A stretch of DNA of 64,000 nucleotides from Flavobacteriaceae bacterium HL-DH10 (lineage in GTDB: Bacteria; Bacteroidota; Bacteroidia; Flavobacteriales; Flavobacteriaceae). The notes under the pieces are model-generated. The model made no database searches. It was not told the origin of the DNA and worked only from the letters and a program-made list of their open reading frames with translations. The DNA is taken from positions 1 through 64,000 of the forward strand of contig CP134536.1 of the NCBI GenBank assembly GCA_031826515.1, read 5' to 3'. Below are positions 28,087 through 38,024 of the stretch, in pieces. Positions within the stretch are counted from its first letter, which is position 1. The number at the start of each line of letters is the position of its first letter. A program made the translations under genes and the position numbers.

Positions 28087-29376
28087 ATGTCAAAAAATAT
28101 TAAATTAGAACATCCAAGAGATCAAATTACTAAAATTATTAGTAGAATTTATAAAAGAGGAATGACCACAACTTCTGGTGGTAATATTTCTATAATAGAT
28201 GATGAAGGTAATATATGGGTAACACCATCTGCCATTGATAAAGGTTCGTTAAGAGCTTCAGATATTATCTGTGTAAAAAAAGATGGAACCATTATAGGAA
28301 AACACAAACCATCATCAGAATTCCCTTTTCATAAGGCCATTTATGAAGTAAGACCAGATATAAAATCGGTTATTCATGCACACCCACCAGCATTAGTCTC
28401 ATTTAGTATTGTGCGTCAAATACCAAATACTAATATTATTTCTCAAGCTAAGCATATTTGTGGCCCCATAGGTTATGCTGAATATGAACTACCAGGAAGT
28501 GAGGAATTAGGTGATGTTATTGCAGAAGAGTTTAAAAAAGGTTACAAAGCCATTATCATGGAAAATCACGGAACCGTTTTAGGCGGAAGTGATTTAACCG
28601 ATGCGTTTGAACGCTTTGAAACTTTAGAATTCTGTGCTAGTACAATATTATATGGCTCGCAAATAGGTACTCCAAATTATCTGACTGATAATCAAATTGA
28701 TGAATTTGAAGCCCAGACCAAATCCATGTTACCTGAAATGGAGCATACTTTACATCCTTCAGACGAAGTTGAAAAACGTTTAGACATATGTAAAATTGTA
28801 CAACGCTCTTGTCAGCAGGGACTAATGATAAGTTCTTACGGTACGGTATCTATGAGATGGAAAGATAATGACTTCCTAATAACACCAACAGATGCCAGTA
28901 GATGGGAAATGGAAATGGAAGATATTGTACAAATAAAAGATGGCAAAAGAGAAAAAGGTAAAAAGCCAAGTAGAGCGACTTGGATTCATCAAGAAATTTA
29001 CAAAAGAAACCCAAATGTAAACTCTATAATAATGACACAATCGCCTTATTTAATGGCTTTTGGTGTTACTAAATCATACTTAAATGTGCGCACCATACCA
29101 GAGAGTTGGATATTTTTACAGGATATTCCATCTATAGAATATGGTAGCCATTTTAAAACAAATACAGATAGTAAAATTATTGAAAACTGTACAACGGCCT
29201 TAATAATTGAAAATGATTCTGTTATGATTACTGGAGACAAGCTATTGCAAACTTTTGATTATTTGGAAGTTGCAGAATTTAGCGCAAAGTCAATTGTGCT
29301 TGGTACATCTTTAGGCAACATGGTACCTATAAATGATAATCAGGTTGAAGAATTAAGAAAAAAGTTTTTAGCTTAG
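28087..29376 (+). CDS. Tandem class II aldolase/adducin protein with a degenerate second domain
   Basis: The 429-aa protein holds two class II aldolase domains. Domain 1 (about 1-205) keeps the active-site features TSGGNIS, the zinc ligands in IHAHPPALVS (near 99) and NHGTVLGG (near 160). Domain 2 (about 230-429) follows the same fold (SSYGTVSMRW, then TPTDASRWEMEMEDI), but the histidine motif is replaced by IMTQSPYLMA and NHG by NDS, so it cannot bind zinc in the usual way. One active half would be expected to split a deoxyketose phosphate such as fuculose- or rhamnulose-1-phosphate. It is followed by a permease gene after 34 bp. The substrate is unknown. Confidence 0.85.
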   Translation: MSKNIKLEHPRDQITKIISRIYKRGMTTTSGGNISIIDDEGNIWVTPSAIDKGSLRASDIICVKKDGTIIGKHKPSSEFPFHKAIYEVRPDIKSVIHAHPPALVSFSIVRQIPNTNIISQAKHICGPIGYAEYELPGSEELGDVIAEEFKKGYKAIIMENHGTVLGGSDLTDAFERFETLEFCASTILYGSQIGTPNYLTDNQIDEFEAQTKSMLPEMEHTLHPSDEVEKRLDICKIVQRSCQQGLMISSYGTVSMRWKDNDFLITPTDASRWEMEMEDIVQIKDGKREKGKKPSRATWIHQEIYKRNPNVNSIIMTQSPYLMAFGVTKSYLNVRTIPESWIFLQDIPSIEYGSHFKTNTDSKIIENCTTALIIENDSVMITGDKLLQTFDYLEVAEFSAKSIVLGTSLGNMVPINDNQVEELRKKFLA

Positions 29377-29410
29377 CTAAAAATCAACAACTAAACTAAA
29401 TAATACAAAT

Positions 29411-30823
29411 ATGACGCAATACCACAAAGAAGAAGAAATAATTGAAGAGATCGCAGGAGGCGAATTTGAAAGAACCCCTGTGCCTCAATCAAAATTAAAA
29501 AGTTGGAAAAGTTTCCTTGGTATGTATGCTGGTGAACATGCTGCTGGAACAGAATTCATGATAGGTCCTTTATTTTTAACGGCAGGCGTTAGTGCCTTCG
29601 ATTTAATAATCGGACTTTTACTAGGTAACTTATTAGCTGTTATATCTTGGCGGTTTTTAACAGCAGAAATTGCTGTTAAAAATAGATTAACCTTGTACTT
29701 CCAACTAGAAAAAATTTGTGGAAAAAATCTTGTCACTGGATATAATTTAGCAAACGGAATTCTTTTTTGCTTCTTAGCAGGTTCAATGATAACGATTTCA
29801 GCTACTGCTGTAGGAATACCTTTTGATATGCCTATGCCAAAGTTGTCTGATACGATGCCTAATGGTGTTACTTGGATAGTTATTGTTATATTAATTGGTG
29901 CAATTATATCTATTATCGCTGCAAAAGGTTATGATACGGTATCTAAAGCAGCCAACTGGATGTCTCCTATAATAGTTCTTGCATTTTTAGCTTGTGGAAT
30001 AGTAGCTTTAAACCAATTAGGAGTTTCAAGTTTTTCAGAATTTTGGGATATTTGGGGTGAAGGAAAAGAACCTTTTCCTGGTCAAATAAAATATACCTTT
30101 TGGCATGTGTTAATCTGGTCTTGGTTTGCAAATGCAGCTATGCATATTGGCATGTCTGATTTATCAGTTTTTAGGTTTGCTAAAAAAGCAAGTTCAGGTT
30201 GGACAACTGCAGGCGGTATGTATGTTGGTCATTATATGGCTTGGATAGCAGCTTGCTTATTATATGCCGTTTATTTAAAATCTCCAGAGGCACAAGCTTT
30301 TTTATCTAATGGAGAAGCACCACCTGTTGCTCCTGGTCCATTAGCTTATAATGCTATTGGAGTTTTTGGTATTATTGCTGTAGTTTTAGCTGGATGGACA
30401 ACGGCTAACCCAACTATTTACAGAGCAGGATTAGCATTTCAAGCCATAATGCCTAAATTATCGACGGCTAAGGTTACTATTTTAGCAGGTACGATTGCTA
30501 CAATTGCTGGTTTATTTCCTGCTTTTGCCATGAAATTATTAGACTTTGTTGCTTTATATGGTTTTATTTTAGCTCCTGTTGGTGCTGTAATTGTATTTGA
30601 GCATTTCTTTCACAAAAAATTTGGTGTCATTAAAAATTATGCAGAACATGCCAACATAAAATTTAACAAATCGGTTCTATTTGCTTGGGCTATCAGCTTT
30701 GGTATATTTTATTTTATATCGATACAGTTTGACATATTTTTATCTTTTGTAACGCTACCTACATGGTTATTATGTGGTATTTTATTTCTTGTATTTAGTA
30801 AATATGCACAAAAAAATAATTAG
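29411..30823 (+). CDS. NCS1-family (cytosine/purine permease-like) transporter
   Basis: The 470-aa inner-membrane protein has about 12 hydrophobic helices and NCS1-type segments: an early SFLGMYAGEHAAGTEFMIGP, the GYDTVSKAANWMSP region near residue 178, and NAAMHIGMSDLSVFRFAKKA. Characterised NCS1 carriers move nucleobases, hydantoin or thiamine. Here it forms a two-gene unit with a sugar-phosphate aldolase directly after rhamnose genes, and no other rhamnose carrier is evident in the window. A deoxysugar or related substrate is therefore possible but unproven. A strong bidirectional terminator follows. Confidence 0.78.
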   Translation: MTQYHKEEEIIEEIAGGEFERTPVPQSKLKSWKSFLGMYAGEHAAGTEFMIGPLFLTAGVSAFDLIIGLLLGNLLAVISWRFLTAEIAVKNRLTLYFQLEKICGKNLVTGYNLANGILFCFLAGSMITISATAVGIPFDMPMPKLSDTMPNGVTWIVIVILIGAIISIIAAKGYDTVSKAANWMSPIIVLAFLACGIVALNQLGVSSFSEFWDIWGEGKEPFPGQIKYTFWHVLIWSWFANAAMHIGMSDLSVFRFAKKASSGWTTAGGMYVGHYMAWIAACLLYAVYLKSPEAQAFLSNGEAPPVAPGPLAYNAIGVFGIIAVVLAGWTTANPTIYRAGLAFQAIMPKLSTAKVTILAGTIATIAGLFPAFAMKLLDFVALYGFILAPVGAVIVFEHFFHKKFGVIKNYAEHANIKFNKSVLFAWAISFGIFYFISIQFDIFLSFVTLPTWLLCGILFLVFSKYAQKNN

Positions 30824-30855
30824 ATGTATACCTCTTTAAATCTGTGTGTTTAAAT

Positions 30856-30894
30856 AAAAAAGCAGGATTATCAATTGATAATCCTGCTTTTTTA
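30856..30894. terminator. Bidirectional terminator between convergent genes
   Basis: Arms AGCAGGATTATCAA (30861-30874) and TTGATAATCCTGCT (30875-30888) form a perfect inverted repeat, flanked by A-run and T-run on both sides. It serves the permease gene on plus and the LacI gene on minus. Confidence 0.93.
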
Positions 30895-30910
30895 TTATTA
30901 ATAATTTTTA

Positions 30911-31945
30911 TTAAACTAATTGTGTTAATCTTTGAGAAGATTTTCTAACAATTAATTGTGGAGTCAATACAATATGTTTTTCTGACTTAACTTTTTTACT
31001 ATTATTAACTTCTTCAAGAAAAACTTGAGCAGCTATTCTTCCCATTTCTATAGGAGATTGATCTACAGATGTAATTGAAAGTTCCATAAATTTTGTAAAC
31101 GGTTCGTTACTAAAACCAACAACACTTATATCTTCTGGGATTTTAAGACCATGTGCTTTTATTTCCTCAATAGCACCAAGGGCTGTAAAATCACTTGAAG
31201 AAAATATAGCATCAGGTCGTCTGTCCATATCTAAAAATATTTTTGTAGTTTTTCTACCTTCTGCTACTTTACTCATGGTTTCTATAACTAAACTTTCATC
31301 AAACTCTAGTCCATTATCTATAATAGCTTGCTTATAACCTAAGTACCTGTTTTTAAAAATTTGTAATGAACGGTCGTTAGATAAATGAGCGATGCGCTTA
31401 TATCCTTGATCTATTAAATGCTTGGTAGCCTCATAAGCGCCTTTAAAATCGTCAATAGTTACAGAACTTACACCGCTAATAGATTTCTTTCTGTCAAAAA
31501 ATATTAGTGGTACATGTTTTTTTATTAATTTATTGAAACTATCATTGTTTTCAATTTCAGAATTAGATATTGACATTAAAACACCGTCTACCTGAGCATT
31601 CAATAATGAATTAATATTTTCAATCTCTAAATTTTGTTGATCATGGGTTTGACAAATAATGACATGGTACCCTTTAGGATAAAGTTCCTCTTCAATACCT
31701 CTTATTACTGAAGCAAAAAAATTGCTATCAATTCTGGGTACAATAACTCCAACATTATAACTTTTACCACTCTTTAGAGCTAAAGCTAATTTATTTTGCT
31801 CATAATTCATTTCTTTAGCAGTTTGAAGTACAAGTTTACGCGTAGCAACACTTATTTTAGCATTATTATTTAAAGCTCTAGAAACGGTAGCAGCAGTAAT
31901 GTTTAGCCTTTTAGCTATATCATAAATAGTTGTCTTTTTTGTCAT
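30911..31945 (-). CDS. LacI-family transcriptional regulator, probable controller of the SusCD locus
   Basis: The 344-aa protein has a LacI helix-turn-helix (IYDIAKRLNITAATVSRALN, residues 7-26) and a sugar-binding effector domain (GVIVPRIDSNFFASVI, then DAIFSSSDFTALGAI and ISVVGFSNEPF). It is divergent from the SusC gene, and two palindromic sites with an AATCGATT core lie between them, so it likely represses or gates the SusCD-galactarate operon. A candidate -7 box TATTTTTG (complement of 31969-31976) lies 24 bp before its start. It is clearly paralogous to the LacI protein at 16246; the ligand is unknown. Confidence 0.88.
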   Translation of the reverse strand: MTKKTTIYDIAKRLNITAATVSRALNNNAKISVATRKLVLQTAKEMNYEQNKLALALKSGKSYNVGVIVPRIDSNFFASVIRGIEEELYPKGYHVIICQTHDQQNLEIENINSLLNAQVDGVLMSISNSEIENNDSFNKLIKKHVPLIFFDRKKSISGVSSVTIDDFKGAYEATKHLIDQGYKRIAHLSNDRSLQIFKNRYLGYKQAIIDNGLEFDESLVIETMSKVAEGRKTTKIFLDMDRRPDAIFSSSDFTALGAIEEIKAHGLKIPEDISVVGFSNEPFTKFMELSITSVDQSPIEMGRIAAQVFLEEVNNSKKVKSEKHIVLTPQLIVRKSSQRLTQLV

Positions 31946-32466
31946 GTGAATTAGTTGGCTAGAATTTTCAAAAATACATCAATAAAAATTAATACCTAAA
32001 AATTAGCTCTTTTAAGCCTCAAATATTATTGAAGCTAATGTTTGTTTTTATTTGTAAACTTTTTATTTTTCTATTTCTATAGAAATTTAAAGCAATATAT
32101 ACTTATACAATTTTGCATATAAATTAAAAGTAAATAAATAATTTCAACTATCAATTAGTCTATATCAATTATACATATTTAAATTTAAACAGTTAAAAAT
32201 ATTAACTTAATACTATATACAAGCTTTAATTGTTTTTATCGTAAATATATTTGCAAGATATATATAATTTTATATTTTTGTGCAATCGATTACAGTTATA
32301 AATCGTATTTACTCAAAAATTATATCTTCTGTAATTAATTAAATTAGGTAAGTAGCAGATTAAATTCAATCGATTGGATTTTTTATTAACTAAACTCAAA
32401 ATTCGCGTATGCTAAAAACAACCATTAAATTGACAAACAAAAACTAAAAAAACTAAACAAAAAAGA
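31946..32466. promoter_or_regulatory. Divergent intergenic region with SusC promoter and two LacI-type operators
   Basis: No gene was found in this 521-bp stretch. On the plus strand TTTG (32250-32253), a 19-bp spacer and TATTTTTG (32273-32280) match the Bacteroidota promoter consensus. Directly downstream, TGCAATCGATTACA (32281-32294) overlaps the expected start site; its left half, extended upstream, matches 10 of 11 bases of the half-site at 16211. A second site, CAATCGATTG (32367-32376), lies in the roughly 175-nt leader. The layout predicts repression at the start site with possible DNA looping. Confidence 0.75.
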
Positions 32467-35400
32467 ATGAAAACAAACAAAAACTTCAAGTATTATCTCT
32501 TTTTATTAGGACTAATACTATGCATGCCTATGTATGGGCAAAACGAAAATACTGTAAAAGGTACAGTTTCAGATGAATCTGGAATACCTTTGCCAGGTGT
32601 ATCGGTAATTATTAAAAATACGACAACAGGTACAGCTACTGATTTTGATGGTAACTACACCCTTAAAACTAGTTCTAGCGACATTTTAGTATTTAGTTAC
32701 CTAGGATATACAACAAAGGAAATTTCTGTTGACGGTAAATCTACCCTAGATGTAAAAATGGCAGAAGAGGCTGGACAATTAGATGAAGTCGTTGTGATTG
32801 GATATGGCTCTACAACTAGACGAGATGTTACTGGTGCTATTGCCTCTGTAACTGGAGAAAAACTTGCAGCAGTTCCTGTTGCAGATGCAGCACAAGCATT
32901 ACAAGGTAAACTACCTGGTGTTCGTGTAACAACTCAGGATGGACGTCCTGGAGCAGATATATCTATCCGTGTTCGTGGTGGTGGCTCAATTTCTCAAAGT
33001 AACCAACCTTTATTTATTGTTGATGGATTTCCTGTAGGCTCTATAAGTAACATACCAGGTAATCAAATTAAAAGTATTGACGTTTTAAAAGATGCGTCAT
33101 CTACTGCAATATATGGTGCTCGTGGAGCTAATGGTGTAATTATTGTTACTACAAAAAGTGGTGTAGCAGGGAAAACCAAAGTTACTTATGATGGTTACAC
33201 ACAATTTAGTACAATTCCAGAATACCTTCCTGTTATGGATGGTTATGATTACATAGCTTACAACTGGGGGTATGCAGATGCCATTGGTGCATCATATAGA
33301 GATGCTTGGGAAAAATTATGGTTAATAGGTCCACAAGCTGGAGCTGGGAACTCAGCAGGTATTGACTATTACAAAACTGTACCTAGCCGTAACTATACAA
33401 AAGATTTATATAATAGTGCATTTACGCACAGTCATAATTTTAATATAAGTGGTGGTTCTGAAGACACTAGATACCTTTTAGCAGTTAACCATTTAGATCA
33501 AGAAGGAAATAAAGAACGTTCATTTTATGAAAGAACAAACGTTTCTTTTAGATTAGATCAAAACTTAGGTGATAAATTAAAATTTTCTTTAAATACCAGA
33601 TATGCTCAAACCAGTGAAGGTAACAATAGTGGTAACTCACAAGCATATTGGTTTAGACCAATTCCTATTGAAAACGTTTTAGGAGATTATGATTTAACAA
33701 GTAATACCCAATTAGGAGATTATGATAGATTGATTCTAGATCAATTTAGTCCTGTTGCTCTACTAAACGATCAAGATAGTGTTAATAAAAACAGATCTGT
33801 TGTAGCTAATACATCTTTAGCTTGGGATGTTATTCCAGGTCTTACTGCTAAAACAGATTTTAGTTTAAGTTCTAATTGGGGCTCTCAAAAGTCATGGTCA
33901 GGTGCTATTGCAAGTGGTTATCTTGATACTGATAGAAACCCCACTTTTGGAGGTCAAGCAAGGGTTAGACAGGCTCAAGGATGGAATTACCGTTGGGTAA
34001 ATACATTAAATTATGATGTTCAAGGTTTAGGAGAAGACCATAAATTAGGTGCCTTATTAGGTTATGAAGTTGCTGATTCTGGTTCAGAAAGAGTAGATGT
34101 GTCTGGTCAAAGATTTCCATTATCTTATGATGCTCAACGTGCTTGGGATAACATGGGAGATTATTTAAAAGAAGATGGTAGCACTTATTTTAGTTTAGCT
34201 ACCAGTGGAGGAACTCCTAATCGTATTCAATCAATATTCTCACGTTTACAATATGGTTACAAAGGTAAATACTTATTTACTGGAACTTTTCGTGCAGATG
34301 GGTCTTCTAGATTTGCACCTGATAATCGTTGGGGGTATTTCCCTGCAGGAGCTATTGCATGGCGTGTGTCTGAAGAAGATTTCTTAAAAAATTCAAATTG
34401 GTTAGACGATTTAAAAATACGTTTCTCTTATGGTGCTGTAGGTAGTGATGGTATTAGTGCTGAATTATGGAAACAAAGTTGGAGACCAACTACTGTAAGA
34501 TGGTCTTTAGGCGATGTGCAACAACCTGGTTATGTTCCTGGTGGTTTACTTGCTAACCCAGATCTAAAATGGGAAACAACTATTACCAGAAACCTTGGTA
34601 TTGACTTCCAATTATTAGGAGGCAAATTAAGTGGTACTTTAGAACTTTATAAAAATACTGTAGAAGATCTTTTATTAGTTACTCCTGTATCTCCGCTATC
34701 TGGATTTACAAATACACAAGCTAATATTGGATCAACAAGTAATAAAGGTGTTGAATTCTCATTGAGTGCAGATATTATCAGATCTGAAGATTTTAATTTA
34801 ATAGGAAGTTTTAACATCAACATAAACAGAGGAAATGTTGAGGCTTTATCTGATGACATTAATGGAACTTATAGCTCTGGTTTTGGAGGCGTTTATTTCT
34901 ACCCTAGAGAAGATTATATTCTAACCGTAGGAAAACCTGTAGGCTTACTTCGTGGGTTTATACATGAAGGCATGTACACTACTGATGATTTTGATTACGA
35001 TTCTAATAACCAAATTTATACTACAAAAGCTGGAGTTCCATCATATACAAGTGGTGTAATAGGAACTATTTACGGTACTACCGCAAATAAACCAAGCTCA
35101 CAAACCGAATACCCTGGTGTTCAAAAAGTTAGAGACCTTAATGGAGATGGCCTTATCGATGAAAATGATATCACTGTTATTGGTGATACTAACCCAGATC
35201 ATACAGGTGGTTTCAGCTTAGGAGGAAACTATAAAAACTTTGATTTCAATTTTGATTTTACTTGGAGTGTTGGAAACGATATTTATAATGCGAGTCGTGT
35301 AAACGCTTATTTAGGAATTAAAGAAGCCGGGTTATTCAGAAACAGATACGCAGAACTTAATGGGGCTTATAAAATTCACGATGTTGTGAATGGACAACTT

Positions 35401-35763
35401 ACAAGAATAGTTGATCCAGCTGCTTTAGATGCACTAAATGCCAATGCTACTTCTTTCTTACCTTATCCAGAAAGTGCTTTAGCTTCAACTTTTGGTGTTG
35501 AAGATGGGTCTTATCTAAGATTAAATACAGTTACTTTAGGATATACATTACCACAAAATGTTGTAGATAGATTTGGGATTAATAAATTCCGTCTATATGG
35601 CTCAGTTTTTAATGCCTTTACTATAACTGGTTATAATGGATTTGATCCTGAAATAAATGTAGATGAAACTGCAGGAAATAGTAGTTATCCAACACCAGGT
35701 TTGGATTTAAATGCTTATCCTCGTCCGCGTACATTTACGTTTGGTCTGAATATTGAATTTTAA
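32467..35763 (+). CDS. SusC/RagA-family TonB-linked outer membrane transporter
   Basis: The 1,098-aa protein has a signal peptide (1-24, ends MYGQ), a carboxypeptidase-regulatory-like beta-sandwich (about 29-100, DFDGNYTL), a TonB-box/plug region beginning LDEVVVIGYG near residue 104 with SIDVLKDASSTAIYGARGANG, and a C-terminal beta-barrel ending in an aromatic residue (FTFGLNIEF). SusC proteins import oligosaccharides through the outer membrane together with a SusD lid, here encoded 13 bp downstream. Control by LacI through the two upstream sites is likely. Adjacent GH105, GH28 and galactarate enzymes point to uronic-acid-rich oligosaccharides, probably pectin-derived. Confidence 0.95.
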   Translation: MKTNKNFKYYLFLLGLILCMPMYGQNENTVKGTVSDESGIPLPGVSVIIKNTTTGTATDFDGNYTLKTSSSDILVFSYLGYTTKEISVDGKSTLDVKMAEEAGQLDEVVVIGYGSTTRRDVTGAIASVTGEKLAAVPVADAAQALQGKLPGVRVTTQDGRPGADISIRVRGGGSISQSNQPLFIVDGFPVGSISNIPGNQIKSIDVLKDASSTAIYGARGANGVIIVTTKSGVAGKTKVTYDGYTQFSTIPEYLPVMDGYDYIAYNWGYADAIGASYRDAWEKLWLIGPQAGAGNSAGIDYYKTVPSRNYTKDLYNSAFTHSHNFNISGGSEDTRYLLAVNHLDQEGNKERSFYERTNVSFRLDQNLGDKLKFSLNTRYAQTSEGNNSGNSQAYWFRPIPIENVLGDYDLTSNTQLGDYDRLILDQFSPVALLNDQDSVNKNRSVVANTSLAWDVIPGLTAKTDFSLSSNWGSQKSWSGAIASGYLDTDRNPTFGGQARVRQAQGWNYRWVNTLNYDVQGLGEDHKLGALLGYEVADSGSERVDVSGQRFPLSYDAQRAWDNMGDYLKEDGSTYFSLATSGGTPNRIQSIFSRLQYGYKGKYLFTGTFRADGSSRFAPDNRWGYFPAGAIAWRVSEEDFLKNSNWLDDLKIRFSYGAVGSDGISAELWKQSWRPTTVRWSLGDVQQPGYVPGGLLANPDLKWETTITRNLGIDFQLLGGKLSGTLELYKNTVEDLLLVTPVSPLSGFTNTQANIGSTSNKGVEFSLSADIIRSEDFNLIGSFNININRGNVEALSDDINGTYSSGFGGVYFYPREDYILTVGKPVGLLRGFIHEGMYTTDDFDYDSNNQIYTTKAGVPSYTSGVIGTIYGTTANKPSSQTEYPGVQKVRDLNGDGLIDENDITVIGDTNPDHTGGFSLGGNYKNFDFNFDFTWSVGNDIYNASRVNAYLGIKEAGLFRNRYAELNGAYKIHDVVNGQLTRIVDPAALDALNANATSFLPYPESALASTFGVEDGSYLRLNTVTLGYTLPQNVVDRFGINKFRLYGSVFNAFTITGYNGFDPEINVDETAGNSSYPTPGLDLNAYPRPRTFTFGLNIEF

Positions 35764-35776
35764 AAAAAAATAACTC

Positions 35777-37879
35777 ATGAAAAAATTATTGTTTTTAATG
35801 CTTACCGTATTTATGCTAATAAATACATCGTGTAAGGAAGATTTCTTGGATGTGGCAAACCCATCCAGTGTTGATGAAGATTTCGTATTTGGAGACGCAA
35901 GTGAAGCTAGAAAAGTATTAGCGGGTCTTTATGATATTTGGCATGATCTTGATAAAAGATTGTTTTATGATATATCTTCTGTAGGATCAGATTCTGAAAA
36001 TCATCCAGAGTTCTATGCCTCTCAAGGTAGACATATTCCTGAAGGTCTTTTTGCATCGGAATATGATATTAATGATGGAAACCATAGAGATACTTGGAAT
36101 GAAGCATATCTTATTATTAATAGATCCAACATCATTATGGAATCTATCGCTGAAAAAGAAGAGTACCAAAGTGCTGTAGCTTCAGGAAAAGCAAATGATT
36201 ACACACATATTTATGGTGAAGCTATGTGCCACCGTGCTACTAATTACAAAATGTTAATTAGATATTTTGGTGATGTTCCTTATTTTGATTATCCAATTAG
36301 AAATACAGCGCAAACTGATACTTTAGGTTACACAATGCGTGATAATATTTATGACAGAGAGATTGCGGCTCTTAAAACTGCAGTACCTTTGATGTATAGA
36401 TTGGGAGAAAATAATGTAACTGCTGAAACTTTTTCTGGCACATATGGTGATCAATTAATTGCTAGATTAGCTTTTGATGCTGCAGGTTTTCAATTACGTC
36501 GTTCAGATTTTGATTATAGTCCTGTTACTTTCGAACAAAAAGGAATTGAAGGCTGGGGAGCTAAATATGTAAGACGTACAGATTATAAAGAATACTATAA
36601 AACTGCTAAAGATTACTATTTAAAAGTTGTAAACAACCCTGGTTCAGCACGTTTAATTGAATCAGATGAAAGAGGAACTGGATTTAACAACCCATTCCAA
36701 AGAAATTTCCAATATATTTTAGACTTAGAAGTTAGTCCTGAATCTATTTTTGAATGTGGATACACACGTACACAAAATTCAGATTGGCCATATTCATTTG
36801 GTCGTCCATCTGGTGGTGGTGGTTCAAATGCCTTTCCTTGTAAAAACTACGGACAAGGTCGTATCAATTCTAGTTTCTACTTCGGAGATTTTGATTCTTC
36901 AGATATGCGTAGAGATGTTACTGCTTGTATAACTGCTAATTCTGGTGCAGCTACAGAAAAATTAATTAATTTTTCTCCAGGTAGCCGTGAAAAAGGTGGT
37001 TTAGCAAATAACAAATTTGACGAATCTCGTATGGCTAACCCGTATACAGTAAAACAACGCCAATCTGGTGTTAACTGGCAGCAAGTACGTATGGCTAACG
37101 TTATGTTAAACCTTGCCTATGCAGCTGCAGAAACTGGTGATGAAGCTACTGCTAAAACTTATTTCAAAAAAGTAAGAAGTCGTGCTTTCTCTGCAGCAAA
37201 TCAAGCTACAAAAGTAAATGCTTATGTAGATGGCATGTCTGGTAATGCTTTATTAAGAGGTATTGAACAAGAATTGAAATTAGAATTAGCTGGTGAAGGT
37301 ATTACTCGTTTTGATATGGTTCTTTTTGGAACAATGCCTGAAAGAATTCAAAACATGCGTGATACCATGAAAGCTATGATAGATGGCATGGAAGCTAATG
37401 GTTATTATAGTTTTCCAAATGGTGTAGATATCTCAAGTTATGTTTATACAAAAGAGGTTAATATTAAAGATGTTGATGGTAGTTTGAATTATTTAACTAC
37501 ACAAACACCTGAAGGACTTTCTGAATCAGATCCACTTTATCCAGTATTAGTTCCAGGTTGGAGAGGTACTAGTGATTTATGGTCTGACATCGCAGATACG
37601 AAACAAGGTCATATTGCAATTCGTGGTATGTACAAATATATTGACCCAGCAAGTGCTGAAGGTTTAGCTCTTTTAGCAGATGGTTATTCATTAACTGATT
37701 GGGGTATAAATCTTGTTAATAATAGACAGCAGTATACTGATGATTTATTCAAAGGATATCCTGATGGTTCATTTGCAGCAGGTGTTCCTCCTCGTTACAT
37801 TATGCCATTGTCTGGAGATGCTTTACGTACTTCAAAAGGTTTACTTACACAAGGATATGGTCACCCTTCAGCTGAATAA
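35777..37879 (+). CDS. SusD/RagB-family surface glycan-binding lipoprotein
   Basis: The 700-aa protein begins with a lipoprotein signal ending at a lipobox (LINTSC, Cys 19), followed by the SusD N-terminal motif DFLDVANPSSVDEDF and a helical TPR-like core (AEARKVLAGLYDIW region, then GEAMCHRATNYKMLIRYFGD). The C-terminal half holds the usual VRMANVMLNLAYAAAETGD and ELKLELAGEGITRFDM segments. It is longer than SusD of starch systems but within the range of family members. It pairs with the upstream SusC to bind and deliver oligosaccharides. A terminator hairpin follows, so downstream genes may be expressed at a lower level. Confidence 0.93.
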   Translation: MKKLLFLMLTVFMLINTSCKEDFLDVANPSSVDEDFVFGDASEARKVLAGLYDIWHDLDKRLFYDISSVGSDSENHPEFYASQGRHIPEGLFASEYDINDGNHRDTWNEAYLIINRSNIIMESIAEKEEYQSAVASGKANDYTHIYGEAMCHRATNYKMLIRYFGDVPYFDYPIRNTAQTDTLGYTMRDNIYDREIAALKTAVPLMYRLGENNVTAETFSGTYGDQLIARLAFDAAGFQLRRSDFDYSPVTFEQKGIEGWGAKYVRRTDYKEYYKTAKDYYLKVVNNPGSARLIESDERGTGFNNPFQRNFQYILDLEVSPESIFECGYTRTQNSDWPYSFGRPSGGGGSNAFPCKNYGQGRINSSFYFGDFDSSDMRRDVTACITANSGAATEKLINFSPGSREKGGLANNKFDESRMANPYTVKQRQSGVNWQQVRMANVMLNLAYAAAETGDEATAKTYFKKVRSRAFSAANQATKVNAYVDGMSGNALLRGIEQELKLELAGEGITRFDMVLFGTMPERIQNMRDTMKAMIDGMEANGYYSFPNGVDISSYVYTKEVNIKDVDGSLNYLTTQTPEGLSESDPLYPVLVPGWRGTSDLWSDIADTKQGHIAIRGMYKYIDPASAEGLALLADGYSLTDWGINLVNNRQQYTDDLFKGYPDGSFAAGVPPRYIMPLSGDALRTSKGLLTQGYGHPSAE

Positions 37880-37910
37880 AATACTGAATTGATTTCATAG
37901 AAATAATTTT

Positions 37911-37948
37911 AAATAGCCCGCATCTTAATAGTAGTGGGCTATTTTTTT
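37911..37948 (+). terminator. Terminator or attenuator after susCD
   Basis: AAATAGCCC (37911-37919) pairs with GGGCTATTT (37936-37944), followed by Ts. It separates the abundant SusCD transcript from the enzyme genes that begin at 38025. Confidence 0.85.
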
Positions 37949-38024
37949 ATAATTAAAATAGACGCCTAACAATAGAAACCTATTATTAAACTACTTTTTT
38001 AATTTAATCACTGAAAAACAAAAA

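Noticed and set aside
32408-32446. Possible short leader peptide before the SusC gene
   Set aside because: Only 12 codons with no conserved features or attenuator-like structure.
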